Source: Trichomonas vaginalis G3
Lineage: Eukaryota; Parabasalia; Trichomonadida; Trichomonadidae
Length of the DNA: 64,000 bases
Reading direction: 5' to 3'
Assembly: GCF_026262505.1 (NCBI RefSeq)
Contig: NC_067203.1
Coordinates: 14,830,392 to 14,894,391, forward strand
Part shown: positions 50,998-60,239 of the stretch, in pieces
How positions within the stretch are numbered: position 1 is the stretch's first letter
How the letters are laid out: each line of letters opens with the position of its first letter
Translations under genes and position numbers: made by a program
The notes under the pieces: generated by a model
Database searches by the model: none
Seen by the model: only the letters and a program-made list of their open reading frames with translations
What the model was told of the DNA's origin: nothing

Positions 50998-52299
50998 TAG
51001 GGTGTCCAAAGGTGTGTTTAGCACAAACCTGAATACTGCGAATAGAAATAAACAAGTTACATATATATAAAGTTTATTTAAATATAATCACCATTGGATT
51101 CAATCACGCGTTCGCAGCGATCGATCCAGGCTTGAAAGACACGCTTTAAATCATCATGAGAAAATTGCTCAAATTGCTCTCTTACAAAATTTTCAAGATC
51201 ATCTGGACTCGCGAATTCGCGTCCTTCAGCTCTCTTTTTTAGCGTGCCGAATAAATAAAAGTCAGAGGGTGCAATATCAGGTGAATAAATTGGGTTTGGA
51301 ACAACTTTAACATTGTTTCCACCAAGTAATTCATTACCTTATGACTTTTGTGAACTCTTGAATTATCAAAATGAATTGCAAACTTTTGTTTTTGTTGTTT
51401 GGATTTCTCAAACTCATCAGAATTGATAATTTGAGTAAGAACATTGTCAATTAGATACTGAGCATTCATCGTATTAGGTTTTTGAAGAATATCAATTGCG
51501 ATGATGCCATTCACGCCCCAAAAAACCGACAACATCATCATTGGTGTGTTAATTTTTTTCTTCGGGAATGTTTGCGGATTTTCATCCTTCGGGATCCACA
51601 TGATTTTGGCTTCTGTTGCATATTGAAACCAAGACTCGTCCCCTGTTACTAAAAAGCGAAACTTCTTGGATTGATACGCACCCAATATAGAGAGGAGCTC
51701 TTTCGAAGATTGGACTCTAGATTTTTTTTGAACTGAATTAAGGTTGTGCGGAACCCAACGTGTATACGCTAGTTTGTAGTTCAAATAATTGTGCAGATAA
51801 TAACTGACTGTTGTACGTGGTATCTTTGTCATCTCCTCTATCCTTCTGAGTGATGCTCTTGGGTCTTCATCTAGCGCTTGAAGAATTGCTTTGATTTTTC
51901 TTTGATCCGGCGATTTTTTGTCAATTTTTATGATGGGCGCCTTTTTGTTCATGAAGTGATACATCCTAATATGATACGTTACAGTGGAATAGCTAGGAGC
52001 ATCCATACCGAAGCATTTTACCAATGTCTCGTAGATTTTTTACAGTCTTTGCATTTTTTTGCAAGAGCGAGGATGTTTTCTTTATGATTCATTAAAAAAA
52101 TGAAAAAAATCCCGCCAAAATTTCCCGCGAAACCGCCTCTTGTCTCAAAATTCATTTTATATCCCGGCATGGCGCCAAAATACAACATTCTCATCATATA
52201 CATATATTCATATTTTTTATTATATATTTATAATCAGCATATATCTCCTTTAATAGTCTCATATAGAGCGCTGTGCTAAACGCACCTTTGGACACCCTA
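50998..52299. mobile_element. mariner element inside the fibre gene
   Basis: Inverted ends TAGGGTGTCCAAAGGTG and CACCTTTGGACACCCTA with a TA duplication at 50996-50997 and 52300-52301. Excising it restores the fibre reading frame through GAA ATA TTG. About 1.3 kb with one transposase gene, typical of mariner; T. vaginalis carries a large mariner family (Tvmar1). Confidence 0.9.
51078..52092 (-). pseudogene. mariner transposase, frameshifted
   Basis: The ATG ending at 52092 gives MNHKENILALAKKCKD. A shift near 52020 leads to the helix-turn-helix region and SPDQRKIKAILQALDEDPRA. Catalytic parts: VTGDESWFQY (first Asp) and HFDNSRVHKS (second Asp). After a shift near 51300 comes APSDFYLFG, giving the third Asp of the D,D34D mariner triad, and the end at 51078. 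All catalytic residues are recognisable but the frame is broken twice, so this copy cannot make enzyme. Confidence 0.85.
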
Positions 52300-53453
52300 T
52301 ATTTCATTAGCTGTTGGTTTTGGTGGTTCTTCTGGAGTTTCTGCATCTCTTGACTTCAATGCTCTTGCTCTCAAAGACCTAAATGTTAGAGCACCGGGTT
52401 TTACAAAGGACTTTATAAATGCTTTAATAGTTCCTGGTAAGTTATTGTTAGCATTAAGTAAGTTCCTTATGCTTCCATCATGTACGTCCATAGCACTATG
52501 TAAAAAATCTATACTTTTCTTGTAGTCAGCAATAGACTGACTGTGATTTTTTAAAGATTTGTCAATACCTTTAAGCCAATCTTCATGCATGTCTGATACT
52601 GAGCCAAGAATATCATTTGCTTCCTTTAGTGTATTTTGTGCTTCTCGTAAAGTATCCAATCCCGTACGTGCATTGTTTGCTATACGTCTTACAGTATCTA
52701 TTTGACTCCTTGTTTCTTGCATCCAACCAGATAAAGTTTTAATAGTATCCGAACCATTTGAAATGAAGTTCAAAGCATTTTTAACGTCATCTAAAGCTTC
52801 TTCACCAAGTACTGCCCATATCTTTCCGATTTGGTATTGAAGAACTCCATATGAAGCAGCTGTTAAACCAGTATTTATAAGGTCCCATATCCATGATTTA
52901 GCAGTTTTTCCATCCTTTCCATCCTTTCCATCCAAACCGTTTTCGCCTTGAGGTCCTTGTATTCCTTGTATTCCTTGTATTCCTTGTGGTCCTTGTGGTC
53001 CGGTGTCACCCTTCTCTCCTTTCAGTTCATCTTTATGTTCGTTATAATATTCTAATGTCATAAGGTGTACATCATTACTGCTACCAGCAACGCCGAGAAT
53101 TTGTTTCTCATTCATGACTAAATTCTTTAAGCATTTAATGTTGTCGTCAAATCGAAAGCTCTTTAACAATTCAATGAGAACATTCAGTACTTTCACTAAT
53201 GAGGCATCTACTGTTGAATTTATATATTGCACCATTCCATCATTTATGATGGGAACCTTGCTTGTTGTAATGAATGGGTCATAAGTGTTAAAAGTATCGA
53301 AATCAATGACTTTTTTAGTTTTTCCATCGTCAATGACTAAATCATTGCCTTCAATGGTTAAAGTTGAGTTTTCGTTTACTAGTTCATGTGCTCTTCTTGC
53401 TTCATTTGTTTCATACGCATATGCAGCAATAGTCATATTTTAATGAGAATAAA

Positions 53454-54218
53454 ATGTTGTTCTATTTGCAAAGTACAGACCCAAACGAATACGGGACAGT
53501 AAAGCTACAAACAAACTTAGGTCTTCAGAATGAAGCGCTTGCTTTCAGAGTTGTTGACTTTAATACTATTGCTTCATTCGTTATAACTGACGAAACAGAT
53601 TTCATGGAGTTTGAAATAGATGACAAAAGAAGTTTTATAACATTTCCTAACAGAGCAGAGTATAGAATAGATAAAATTGCTGGAGTCATAGATACTCTCA
53701 TAAATGAAGAAACTATTGACAACATAGATGTCGAACTCTCTTCTGAGGGAACATTGAAGTTCAGTAGCAAGAAAGAGTTCAAGATAACACGAATGAGTCA
53801 TAGAGTTCAACTTCTTTTAGGAGCATACCATATGCAACTACCTTTGAAAAGTGTTGACAAAACGATTGAGATGAAATCTGTTCCATACGTATGTTGTGGT
53901 AATTGTTTGTACATTGAGTCTAAAATAGCTAATGTCACAGGTATTTCAGGAGTTAATAGTAAAGGTTCAGTAGAATATAAATCCTTCTGTTATGCAGTCA
54001 ATTCAATGTTCATTCCAAATGTTCCTGTCATAGCAACTCATTTAGGTAAATGGGTTCGCATTAGTCCTCATAATTTGAAAGACATGCAATTCAGACTAGT
54101 TGACTTTCAAGGCGAGCCTGTAGAACTGAAGGCACCAGTGCGAATGACTGTTGAAGTTGACTTTTTAGAAAATATTAAATGCAACAGCTTACAAGAGAAC
54201 TCAGAGCTAAAAATATAA
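53454..54218 (+). CDS. penton-like minor capsid protein
   Basis: An intact 254-residue beta-rich protein divergent from the fibre gene by 17 bp. Near residues 215-240 it has NLKDMQFRLVDFQGEPVELK, typical of penton-like minor capsid proteins in Mavericks and virophages. The element A counterpart is 12734-13522. The protein would form capsid vertices and could carry the fibre encoded next to it on the other strand. The 3' end overlaps the next small gene by 40 bases. Confidence 0.6.
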   Translation: MLFYLQSTDPNEYGTVKLQTNLGLQNEALAFRVVDFNTIASFVITDETDFMEFEIDDKRSFITFPNRAEYRIDKIAGVIDTLINEETIDNIDVELSSEGTLKFSSKKEFKITRMSHRVQLLLGAYHMQLPLKSVDKTIEMKSVPYVCCGNCLYIESKIANVTGISGVNSKGSVEYKSFCYAVNSMFIPNVPVIATHLGKWVRISPHNLKDMQFRLVDFQGEPVELKAPVRMTVEVDFLENIKCNSLQENSELKI

Positions 54219-54418
54219 AGTATGAATGTTATGTATTAGGTCATGAACTTTGGTTGTTGCTGTTTGATGAAACAAATGAGTTAGTTATGTCAGTCAAGAG
54301 AACAGAAAAATATTGTGTTAGTGAAAACTGCACCAAGTCAATAAGATTAGGTTTGCATTATGAAGATGAGTTCGATACTGTTGAAGAAGTTTTGGATAGA
54401 TATTACAAATTGCTTTAA
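54179..54418 (+). CDS. small hypothetical protein
   Basis: 79 residues (MQQLTRELRAKNIKYECYVL at the start), ending in an acidic helical part. It overlaps the penton-like gene in another frame by 40 bases and is convergent with the CCG-motif gene (4-base overlap of the stops). Its place between penton-like and CCG genes suggests it is real; function unknown. Confidence 0.45.
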   Translation: MQQLTRELRAKNIKYECYVLGHELWLLLFDETNELVMSVKRTEKYCVSENCTKSIRLGLHYEDEFDTVEEVLDRYYKLL

Positions 54419-55029
54419 TTTACTAAAACATATTTCAAGCAAAGTTTATATTCTGTTGAAAGTTTTGTATACTCGTTCGAATATTTATACTTAAACTCAA
54501 CTCCTGTAGTTCCTGGTGTTTCAATGATGCGGATGTTACCTATTTTCATGAATAGTGGAGTTTGACCACAGCATTCGATTTCAGGGTCGAGATAGTCAAT
54601 GACACATTGTTTCCCTGTTATTCGTGAGATAACATTTTCAAGGTCCTCCTTTGTTAGAATTATTTGGTTCTTGCTTATAAGATTTGTCAAAAGCTTCTTA
54701 TCGTCTTTGAGTAAAATTGTTTGGTATAACTGAAGAAGGTAATGGTCTACGTTATCTGAAGGATTTGTTTGAACATTTGTGTAAGGGTTGTCGTTGGCTT
54801 CTCTTGAAAGAATTTGGTCCAGTGGTGGATACTCTAACTTAACATCTGATGTAGCGTTAGCGTTTGAAGCTGAGTTTAAATTCACGGATTTCAGTTCTGG
54901 TTCTTTTTCTTTCAAACACTCTGAACTATAGTTCTTTATGACAATATTGTTTGTCGTTCGTGAGTCAACATTTGATGTTGGTTCAATTGGAACATTAACG
55001 GCACCAGCTAAGATGGATTTGCTTCTCAT
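54415..55029 (-). CDS. conserved Maverick CCG-motif protein
   Basis: An intact 204-residue protein. The first 90 residues are polar and low in structure; a helical part follows (about 100-150). The conserved C-terminal domain has YLDPEIECCGQTPLFMKIGN and VEFKYKYSNEYTKLS. The match to residues 145-192 of the element A protein (12151-12729) defines a Maverick family with an E-P-x-I-x-CCG signature. Function unknown. Confidence 0.65.
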   Translation of the reverse strand: MRSKSILAGAVNVPIEPTSNVDSRTTNNIVIKNYSSECLKEKEPELKSVNLNSASNANATSDVKLEYPPLDQILSREANDNPYTNVQTNPSDNVDHYLLQLYQTILLKDDKKLLTNLISKNQIILTKEDLENVISRITGKQCVIDYLDPEIECCGQTPLFMKIGNIRIIETPGTTGVEFKYKYSNEYTKLSTEYKLCLKYVLVN

Positions 55030-55063
55030 TTCATATAGAATAAAAACCTTTTATATGTATGAA

Positions 55064-55457
55064 ATGAACAATATACTCGACAAGGGTTTGAATGTAAAGC
55101 TAACGAATGAAAATATTGTTGAATTCACTGAGACAGGAGCTGTGTATAAAGATGTAGAACTACTGAACAAAAAGAGCTAAGGGAAGAAGCAGGAACATGA
55201 ACAAAGGGTGGAAGCCTATAAAAATTTATGTCAATGATGGCTCAGGAGGTTCAAACATAAAGTATGCAGAAAGTTATAGAGTTTATGCTCTCAAAGGTGA
55301 AAAGCCTTCATTTAAGAACAGCTATTCTAACGCATATCCTCAAAAGCTAACGGATGGGGAAGTGGATGATATGAATGACAGCAAAAATATTAACAGAAAT
55401 GGCGACAGAGATGCATGGAATTTGTTTACCATCAGTCAATTGAAGGTTAAACTTTAA
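55064..55457 (+). pseudogene. hypothetical protein, one frameshift
   Basis: ATG 55064 gives MNNILDKGLNVKLTNENIVE. A shift near 55175 leads to RNMNKGWKPIKIYVNDGSGG and on to the stop at 55457. About 130 residues, Lys/Asn/Gly-rich. It is convergent with the ATPase gene (4-base overlap). No family recognised. Confidence 0.4.
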
Positions 55458-56334
55458 AACAATGTTGGTCGTTCCCATGGAATATTTTTGACTTTAATGG
55501 TATTAGTCATGATATGAATCTCAAGGTATGAACGAGGAGAGATGAGAGACTTATATGCTTCCCAAATTTCTTCAAAAGGTAATGTTATACCTGACTGTTT
55601 CCAAATGAGTTCAATATCATAACGTGAGAAACCTTGAAAGATAACGAAGTCAGTTATGAGACGTTTTATGTTTAAAGCTAAAAACCTCCATGTTTGCATA
55701 AGTATTGCTACAGTTAAGTGGTAATGTCTGACTTTAGTTATGATGTTAGCTAATGGTGAGTGGCTTTGACACTAAACCTTTTCCGGCGAAGTCGTCACAA
55801 ACGAGCAGAGTGTTTGAAGGATACTTTTTGAAGGGGTATTTTGAAAGTTTTGATAGAATGTAGTTTGTCAGTCGTTTCATATCGTAAACTCCTGAGTACT
55901 GACGTAAGTGGTGTTTGTCAATAATTCTTTCCATCTCTTCTGAAGTCTTTTGCATTCCTGACTGTATAAATTCAACGATGGCATAATATTTCTCTTACGT
56001 CGAATGTAACGTTGAAGAAATTCAATGAGTTCGCTGTCTGGAACTTTAACGACAGAGGCTTGAACTTTGACATGAATGTTTTCGCTGTTGATCCATAGAG
56101 TCTGAAGTTGCTGATATAATGATTTGGTCATAATATGAGTCATTTCCTAAACGTTCTGTTATGAGTATATGACGAATGAGGTTAAATGTCTTACCTGACC
56201 CATCTTTCCACAATAGAAATAAACACCATTTGAACAGAACTCATATCTTTGCTGAAAGGAAGAATGAGAGAAGAGTTAAGTTTGTCTGTAGTTTCATTCA
56301 TGTCTTCATCTACGTCATGTATTAAATGCTTCAT
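55454..56334 (-). pseudogene. A32/FtsK-HerA-type packaging ATPase, frameshifted
   Basis: The ATG ending at 56334 opens MKHLIHDVDEDMNETTDKLN. A shift near 56210 gives the Walker A segment GKDGSGKTFNLIRHIL. Further shifts pass through ELIEFLQRYIRRKRN and SEEMERIIDKHHLRQYSG to Walker B, NTLLVCDDFAGKG, near 55790, then VRHYHLTVAILMQTWRFLAL and the end at 55454. About 290 residues, four frameshifts. Same enzyme as the intact element A gene (15731-16603). Catalytic motifs survive, but this copy cannot be translated whole. Confidence 0.7.
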
Positions 56335-56350
56335 TTTATCTCCATTAAAA

Positions 56351-57233
56351 ATGCAAGTCAGAAATATTCAGAACATAGCACCGAGTCTAACTGACAAGAG
56401 TATAAAGATATACTATGAACACGTTATGATGAAACCTACCAAAATTCAAGAAAGTCAGTATACTTATGAATATCCAAGACACTGGGTAGAGTATGTAGGA
56501 GGTGAGAAAGCTATTGAAATAAGACAAGTTAGAAGTATTCCAGCAGGAAGGACAATATTATTGAAGAACTTTAATGTTTTGAGATATAATGATGAAACAA
56601 AGAAGCAAGATAGTTTCCCTGTTGCTGTGTATGTGAACTTAGATACAGGAGATGACATGAAAGTTTTTAACACAAAGCTTCAAACGGTAGTGAAAGAACA
56701 ACTGACTGCGGAAGGACATCCATTACCTTCAGAAGTTACCATAGCATATAATTTTGAAACAAATGCAATAGATTTTAAAGTCGTCTCTGCAAAGAAGTCA
56801 GGATTTACATTTAATGAAGCAGATGTATATTCGAATGAAAACTTCAAAGCTATTGCATGGTTAGATAATGACGATTGCTTTAAGAAAATATTTAAATTCA
56901 GTGACTCAAAGATGTCAATAGATGACCTTCGTGGAATGTTACCATCGACGTTTACAGTAGAAGGTTCAGCAGGATTGCTTACAAGATTGTCAATTGGTGG
57001 TTTGGTCTCGTGAGAACATTGTTATAAAATCCAGTATAAGTGAATTTGCTGAAGAATCTATATTATGTCTTTCAAACTACATGTATTCGCCACCGAAGCA
57101 TTATAGTATAACAAACTTTGTCAGTAAGTTTAACATAAGACTTGTCGAACCTTCTTCAATGAAAGATGTTGTGCTACCTAAAGATGGAAAGGATGGACTC
57201 ATTATTGAGATGATTTTAATTGCATACTATTAA
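56351..57233 (+). pseudogene. Maverick FPxxW-family protein, distant member, one frameshift
   Basis: Start at ATG 56351 (MQVRNIQNIAPSLTDKSIKI), 16 bases from the divergent ATPase start. It shows YEYPRHWVEYVGGEKAIEIR (family motif), a middle PVAVYVNLDTGDDMKVFNTK, and after a shift near 57005 ENIVIKSSISEFAEESILCL and a KFNIRLVEPSSMKDVVLP end. The same order of modules is seen in 39911-40768. About 293 residues. Element B thus has two diverged paralogues. Probably a virion protein; no named family. Confidence 0.5.
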
Positions 57234-57456
57234 ATGAGCTTGTTCTTGAAGGTCATTCATGATGAAATAACTGTTGTAGAAGATGTTAGCAATTGTTCAG
57301 ACATTTTGAAGCGAATAGATGATAAGAAAGAAGTTAGATAGACCGCAAAGCGGTGAGGGCGAAGCCCGTGAGAACGCTTATGTTTCATTGACTTTCTCCA
57401 GTAACGAGAACTTTTATGAGATAATATTGAAGAGAGATGATTTTAATATGGTGTAA
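57234..57456 (+). pseudogene. small protein gene interrupted by a double hairpin
   Basis: The ATG directly after the previous stop gives MSLFLKVIHDEITVVEDVSN to KKEVR, then a stop inside a GC-rich double hairpin at 57342-57372. Behind it ENAYVSLTFSSNENFYEIIL resumes to the stop at 57454-57456. Leaving out the hairpin would give a protein of about 63 residues. Function unknown. Confidence 0.4.
57342..57372. repeat. GC-rich double hairpin inside a gene
   Basis: CCGC-AAA-GCGG followed by GGGC-GAA-GCCC. It interrupts a small reading frame, consistent with mobility of this structure. Confidence 0.55.
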
Positions 57457-57981
57457 ATGGTAGCTTGGGCAGCTTTAGGCGCAATGGGAACAAAAGCATT
57501 AGCATTTGGAGCAAAAGCACTTGGAGCTTATGACGCAGTAAATAAAATGAGTGGAGGAAGGGTTTCGAAGACATTAGATGCAAATAAAGGAAGATTGGAG
57601 GCTGGGTTGCAAAGAAGTTAAGATTAAATAAAATAGGGCTCATAAATAAAGCATCCAATTTGGTTGCGACTGAGTCAGAAAATGCTTTAGGAAAGGACGA
57701 TGAGTTTGCAAAACACGCAAAAGACTTTAATGACCAGATGAAAGGTGAAACAATGCATTTAAATAGAGTCGATGGAACTAAAGAAAATGTTTCTTCTCCA
57801 CCAGCGGTTTATCATATGGACCTATGGAATGTATGGAAACCCTTATGAACGACCATTTGACCCATTGACTGGTGGAAGTAATTGGTATCATTACGGACGA
57901 AGAAGAAAGACAGTCAAGTTGGAGACAGACGTGAAGAAAGCAACTAAAAAGAAACCAAGGAAGAGAGTTATAAAGCAATGA
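57457..57981 (+). pseudogene. hydrophobic/basic virion-type protein (pVI-like candidate), frameshifted
   Basis: ATG 57457 opens MVAWAALGAMGTKALAFGAK, a Gly/Ala-rich amphipathic start. A shift near 57600 leads to KIGLINKASNLVATESENAL, and a second near 57815 to YGNPYERPFDPLTGGSNWYH and a very basic tail (KKATKKKPRKRVIKQ). About 175 residues. The N-terminus resembles 24494-24895. A membrane-active, DNA-contacting capsid protein like adenovirus pVI or core proteins is a reasonable guess, based on composition only. Confidence 0.4.
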
Positions 57982-58614
57982 ATTCAACAGGGTGAAAAAA
58001 CAGGTGAAAAAAGAGGTGAGATCTCACCACTTCACCTAAATTTATTTTTGTGCTATGTTTTCATACGTGTGAGGGTGGTGATATCATTTATTTTTTATTT
58101 TATTTTTTAAAATTATTTTTATTTTATTTGGATGTAATGACAGAACAAAAGCAACTCATACAAATCAAAACATATAACAAACATACATTTAAACATTTAT
58201 TCTTCCTTCCTGAGCATAACATGTTCTTTCAAATACATCCGAGACCAGTTGACTTTTCATTGACTGTTTATAAAGATAGAAATAGTTATATCATTAAACC
58301 ATACGATGACGAAGGTAAGTTATGTAAATTGTACGTTAAGAAGTTAGAGAAAGTTTATGGCTTCAAGTATGACTACAATAGGGTTAACACTGATGATGAA
58401 GATATTGAGGAAAATTTATGAGAACATTAGTGAAGTTGTTAGTGAGAACGATAGTGAGGTGAAATTGTTGGCGGCTTTGTAAATATTTAAGGTTAAGTTA
58501 GTTTTTGCGTTCATGTTGTAAAATATACGTTAACGGTTTTGTAAAGTGTCAAATTCACAAGTATTGGGTAAGGTGGAACGCAGTGCCACCATACCCAAGA
58601 CTTGTATACTAACT
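57966..58614 (-). repeat. right long terminal inverted repeat of Maverick B
   Basis: The counterpart of 36150-36790. The outer hairpin is at about 58559-58605. It includes a diverged copy of the TIR-borne gene. Confidence 0.8.
58137..58421 (+). CDS. TIR-borne small protein, right copy
   Basis: 94 residues from ATG 58137 (MTEQKQLIQIKTYNKHTFKH); an upstream in-frame ATG extension is noncoding leader. It is the sister of 36343-36627 with the same first 26 residues and about 70% identity overall. Changes are concentrated in the middle (IHPRPVDFSLTVYKDRNSYI here). Transcribed toward the right end. Function unknown; both copies are intact while core genes are broken. Confidence 0.6.
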   Translation: MTEQKQLIQIKTYNKHTFKHLFFLPEHNMFFQIHPRPVDFSLTVYKDRNSYIIKPYDDEGKLCKLYVKKLEKVYGFKYDYNRVNTDDEDIEENL

Positions 58615-59732
58615 AAATTAACATAATAGTTGTCTTTCTTTCTAAATAGTGCCCAAATACTTTTAACATTAATAGGCGTATAAGCTGCTGTAAATGTTGC
58701 ACTTGAACTATCTGTATTCTTTGAGAATGAACCGTCCATAGGAATCCAATCCATAACTTTAACAGGAAAACATAAAGCCTCGTTTGTATAATGTTCTACA
58801 AGTTCTGTATAAATGTTAGGGTCTAAAGAGAATGACTTTGGATGAATGAAACATTCATTAAAATCCATCTTTGTTCGAAATAGTTGCTGGGTTACAGTTG
58901 TAATAGTAACTGTTCCACTAGCTTCTACTGCCTTCGTTATCATAGTGAATGGTTCATTCCATGGAACAAATTTATTTGTCGGTGGATTTGAATCTGAAGC
59001 AAATGCAACTTTAAGAGTTGGATTGAAAGCAATGATATCATTTACAGATATAGATGTGCATTGTAAGGCGTCGCTACTGAACTTTACTTTAAGCTGAATG
59101 TTTCCTGCAAAAGCTGGAATAAATCGAATAGCTTCTAATGGAAGGAATCTTCTAACAGGAATTCTTAAACGAAACTTAAAATCAAATGATTTTCCTGCTG
59201 TAATTGGACCACTAACAATTTGTCCTGTTCTGCATGTTCCCGAATGACTCCATACATCTTCATGTCGAGTCTTTGAGAAAACATCTACTTTCTTTATTTG
59301 TTCGGTAGTTTGTGAGTTTGAAGTTATATATGCTTCTTCTCTTGCGTTGTCTTGAGAATATACGATACGACCATTTGCAAGGATTTGATATCCAGCAACT
59401 GCATAGAAAGCGTCATCGAAACCAATCCAAAATCCTGGTGGGTTTGTTTTATTGGAACCTGAACCAATTTCTTTATCTACAATAAATTGACCTTCCATTT
59501 TATACGTAATGAATGTATTGTAAAGGTCCAACATATTTTCACCAGGAGGTGAGAGATTGAATGTTACCCATGTGTTATCTTTAGTAGTTCCAAGTTGTGA
59601 TGGAATCTTTGCGTCAGAATATTTTCTATTAGTGTCACCAATTTGAACTGCATTGTCTATGATATCGAAATATGAGCGAATCTGATGAATATGCTCTGCT
59701 GGAGTAAATTCGTTTAACTGTTCGTTCTGCAT
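58615..59732 (-). pseudogene. Maverick C capsid gene, N-terminal part (split by Maverick B)
   Basis: The ATG ending at 59732 gives the first 371 residues of the capsid protein without a frameshift (MQNEQLNEFTPAEHIHQIRS to FRKKDNYYVN). At 58614 the reading frame enters Maverick B. The C-terminal part lies at 35688-36149. This is the only capsid gene here with an undamaged RIPVRRFLPLEAIRFIPAF stretch. The gene was evidently whole when B inserted. Confidence 0.85.
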
Positions 59733-59759
59733 GTCTTTACTTCAGATAAAAATATCTAT

Positions 59760-60194
59760 TTACTTCATTATTCTCACTCTTCTTCTTGGCATTCGTGGTG
59801 GAAGTTGTTTCTTGACATTTTCAATGAACTGTACATTCTCTTTTGTCTCAACTTCTTTCACTGGCGGGTCAGGATTCTTTGACTCGGTTTGTTTTTCAAT
59901 GAAATTCACGAACTTTGCAATAAGCTCTTGGTTCGTTATTGAAAGTACATCTGGCTTCTTTTCTTCTTGTTCTTTTGGTGGCTCAGTTTGAACAGAAGGT
60001 TTTATATGGGCTTCGTGGACTTCACCCTTGCCATGCACCTTAATACTGTCGCTTTCTGCATTCGCTAATGGAACCTTTCTTTTTCTTACGTATATTTTAC
60101 CATCTTTACACTGACTTACGTAATAGAAAGGATGTTGTATTCCTCTTGCATCATTTAATATAATAGACTCTCGCTCTGATTTTGACAAGCTCAT
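59760..60194 (-). CDS. conserved Maverick protein (EEK-IIxxAR family)
   Basis: 144 residues, nearly identical to 39147-39581 (few substitutions, e.g. SQCKDGK for SQSKDGK and PKEQEEK for PKEPEEK). Basic C-terminus PPRMPRRRVRIMK. It is intact and lies between the capsid gene and the divergent small basic protein gene. The synonymous and replacement differences give a measure of B/C divergence. Confidence 0.55.
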   Translation of the reverse strand: MSLSKSERESIILNDARGIQHPFYYVSQCKDGKIYVRKRKVPLANAESDSIKVHGKGEVHEAHIKPSVQTEPPKEQEEKKPDVLSITNQELIAKFVNFIEKQTESKNPDPPVKEVETKENVQFIENVKKQLPPRMPRRRVRIMK

Positions 60195-60239
60195 TTTACA
60201 TCGGTTAAAGTTTTAATTTTGTTTTTTATCTGCAGTCAA

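Larger units (their letters stand above)
49456..53436 (-). pseudogene. giant collagen-like/phage-tail-like fibre protein, split by mariner
   Basis: Joining the parts on either side of the mariner at 50996-52301 gives about 890 residues. The N-terminal domain is followed by a collagen-type stretch (GDTGPQGPQGIQGIQG, then DGKDGKDGK, about 140-180), a long coiled coil, repeats KHNISDINELQATLNSKADK (three copies) and a collar domain: LYPVGSIYTSM, FGTWQQIVDKFLYCA, then after a shift near 49745 GGSKKIKEANLPPHTHTG, GNHSHTF and MPPFVTIFAWYRV. A further shift lies near 50775. The collar matches phage T4 gp10/gp12-type receptor-binding tips. With the element A fibre it forms a family of modular attachment fibres. 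Confidence 0.75.
36150..58614. mobile_element. Maverick/Polinton B, 22.5 kb, complete
   Basis: The termini are perfect inverted AGTTAGTATACAAGTCTTGG, flanked by AAATT duplications at 36145-36149 and 58615-58619. The uninterrupted target sequence is preserved in element B's own capsid gene near 38000-38015, which proves the insertion point. AG...CT termini and 5-6-bp duplications are typical of Polintons. Contents: capsid, penton-like, PolB, integrase, ATPase, fibre and two KilA-N genes. Several are frameshifted, and a mariner lies inside the fibre gene. Confidence 0.9.
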
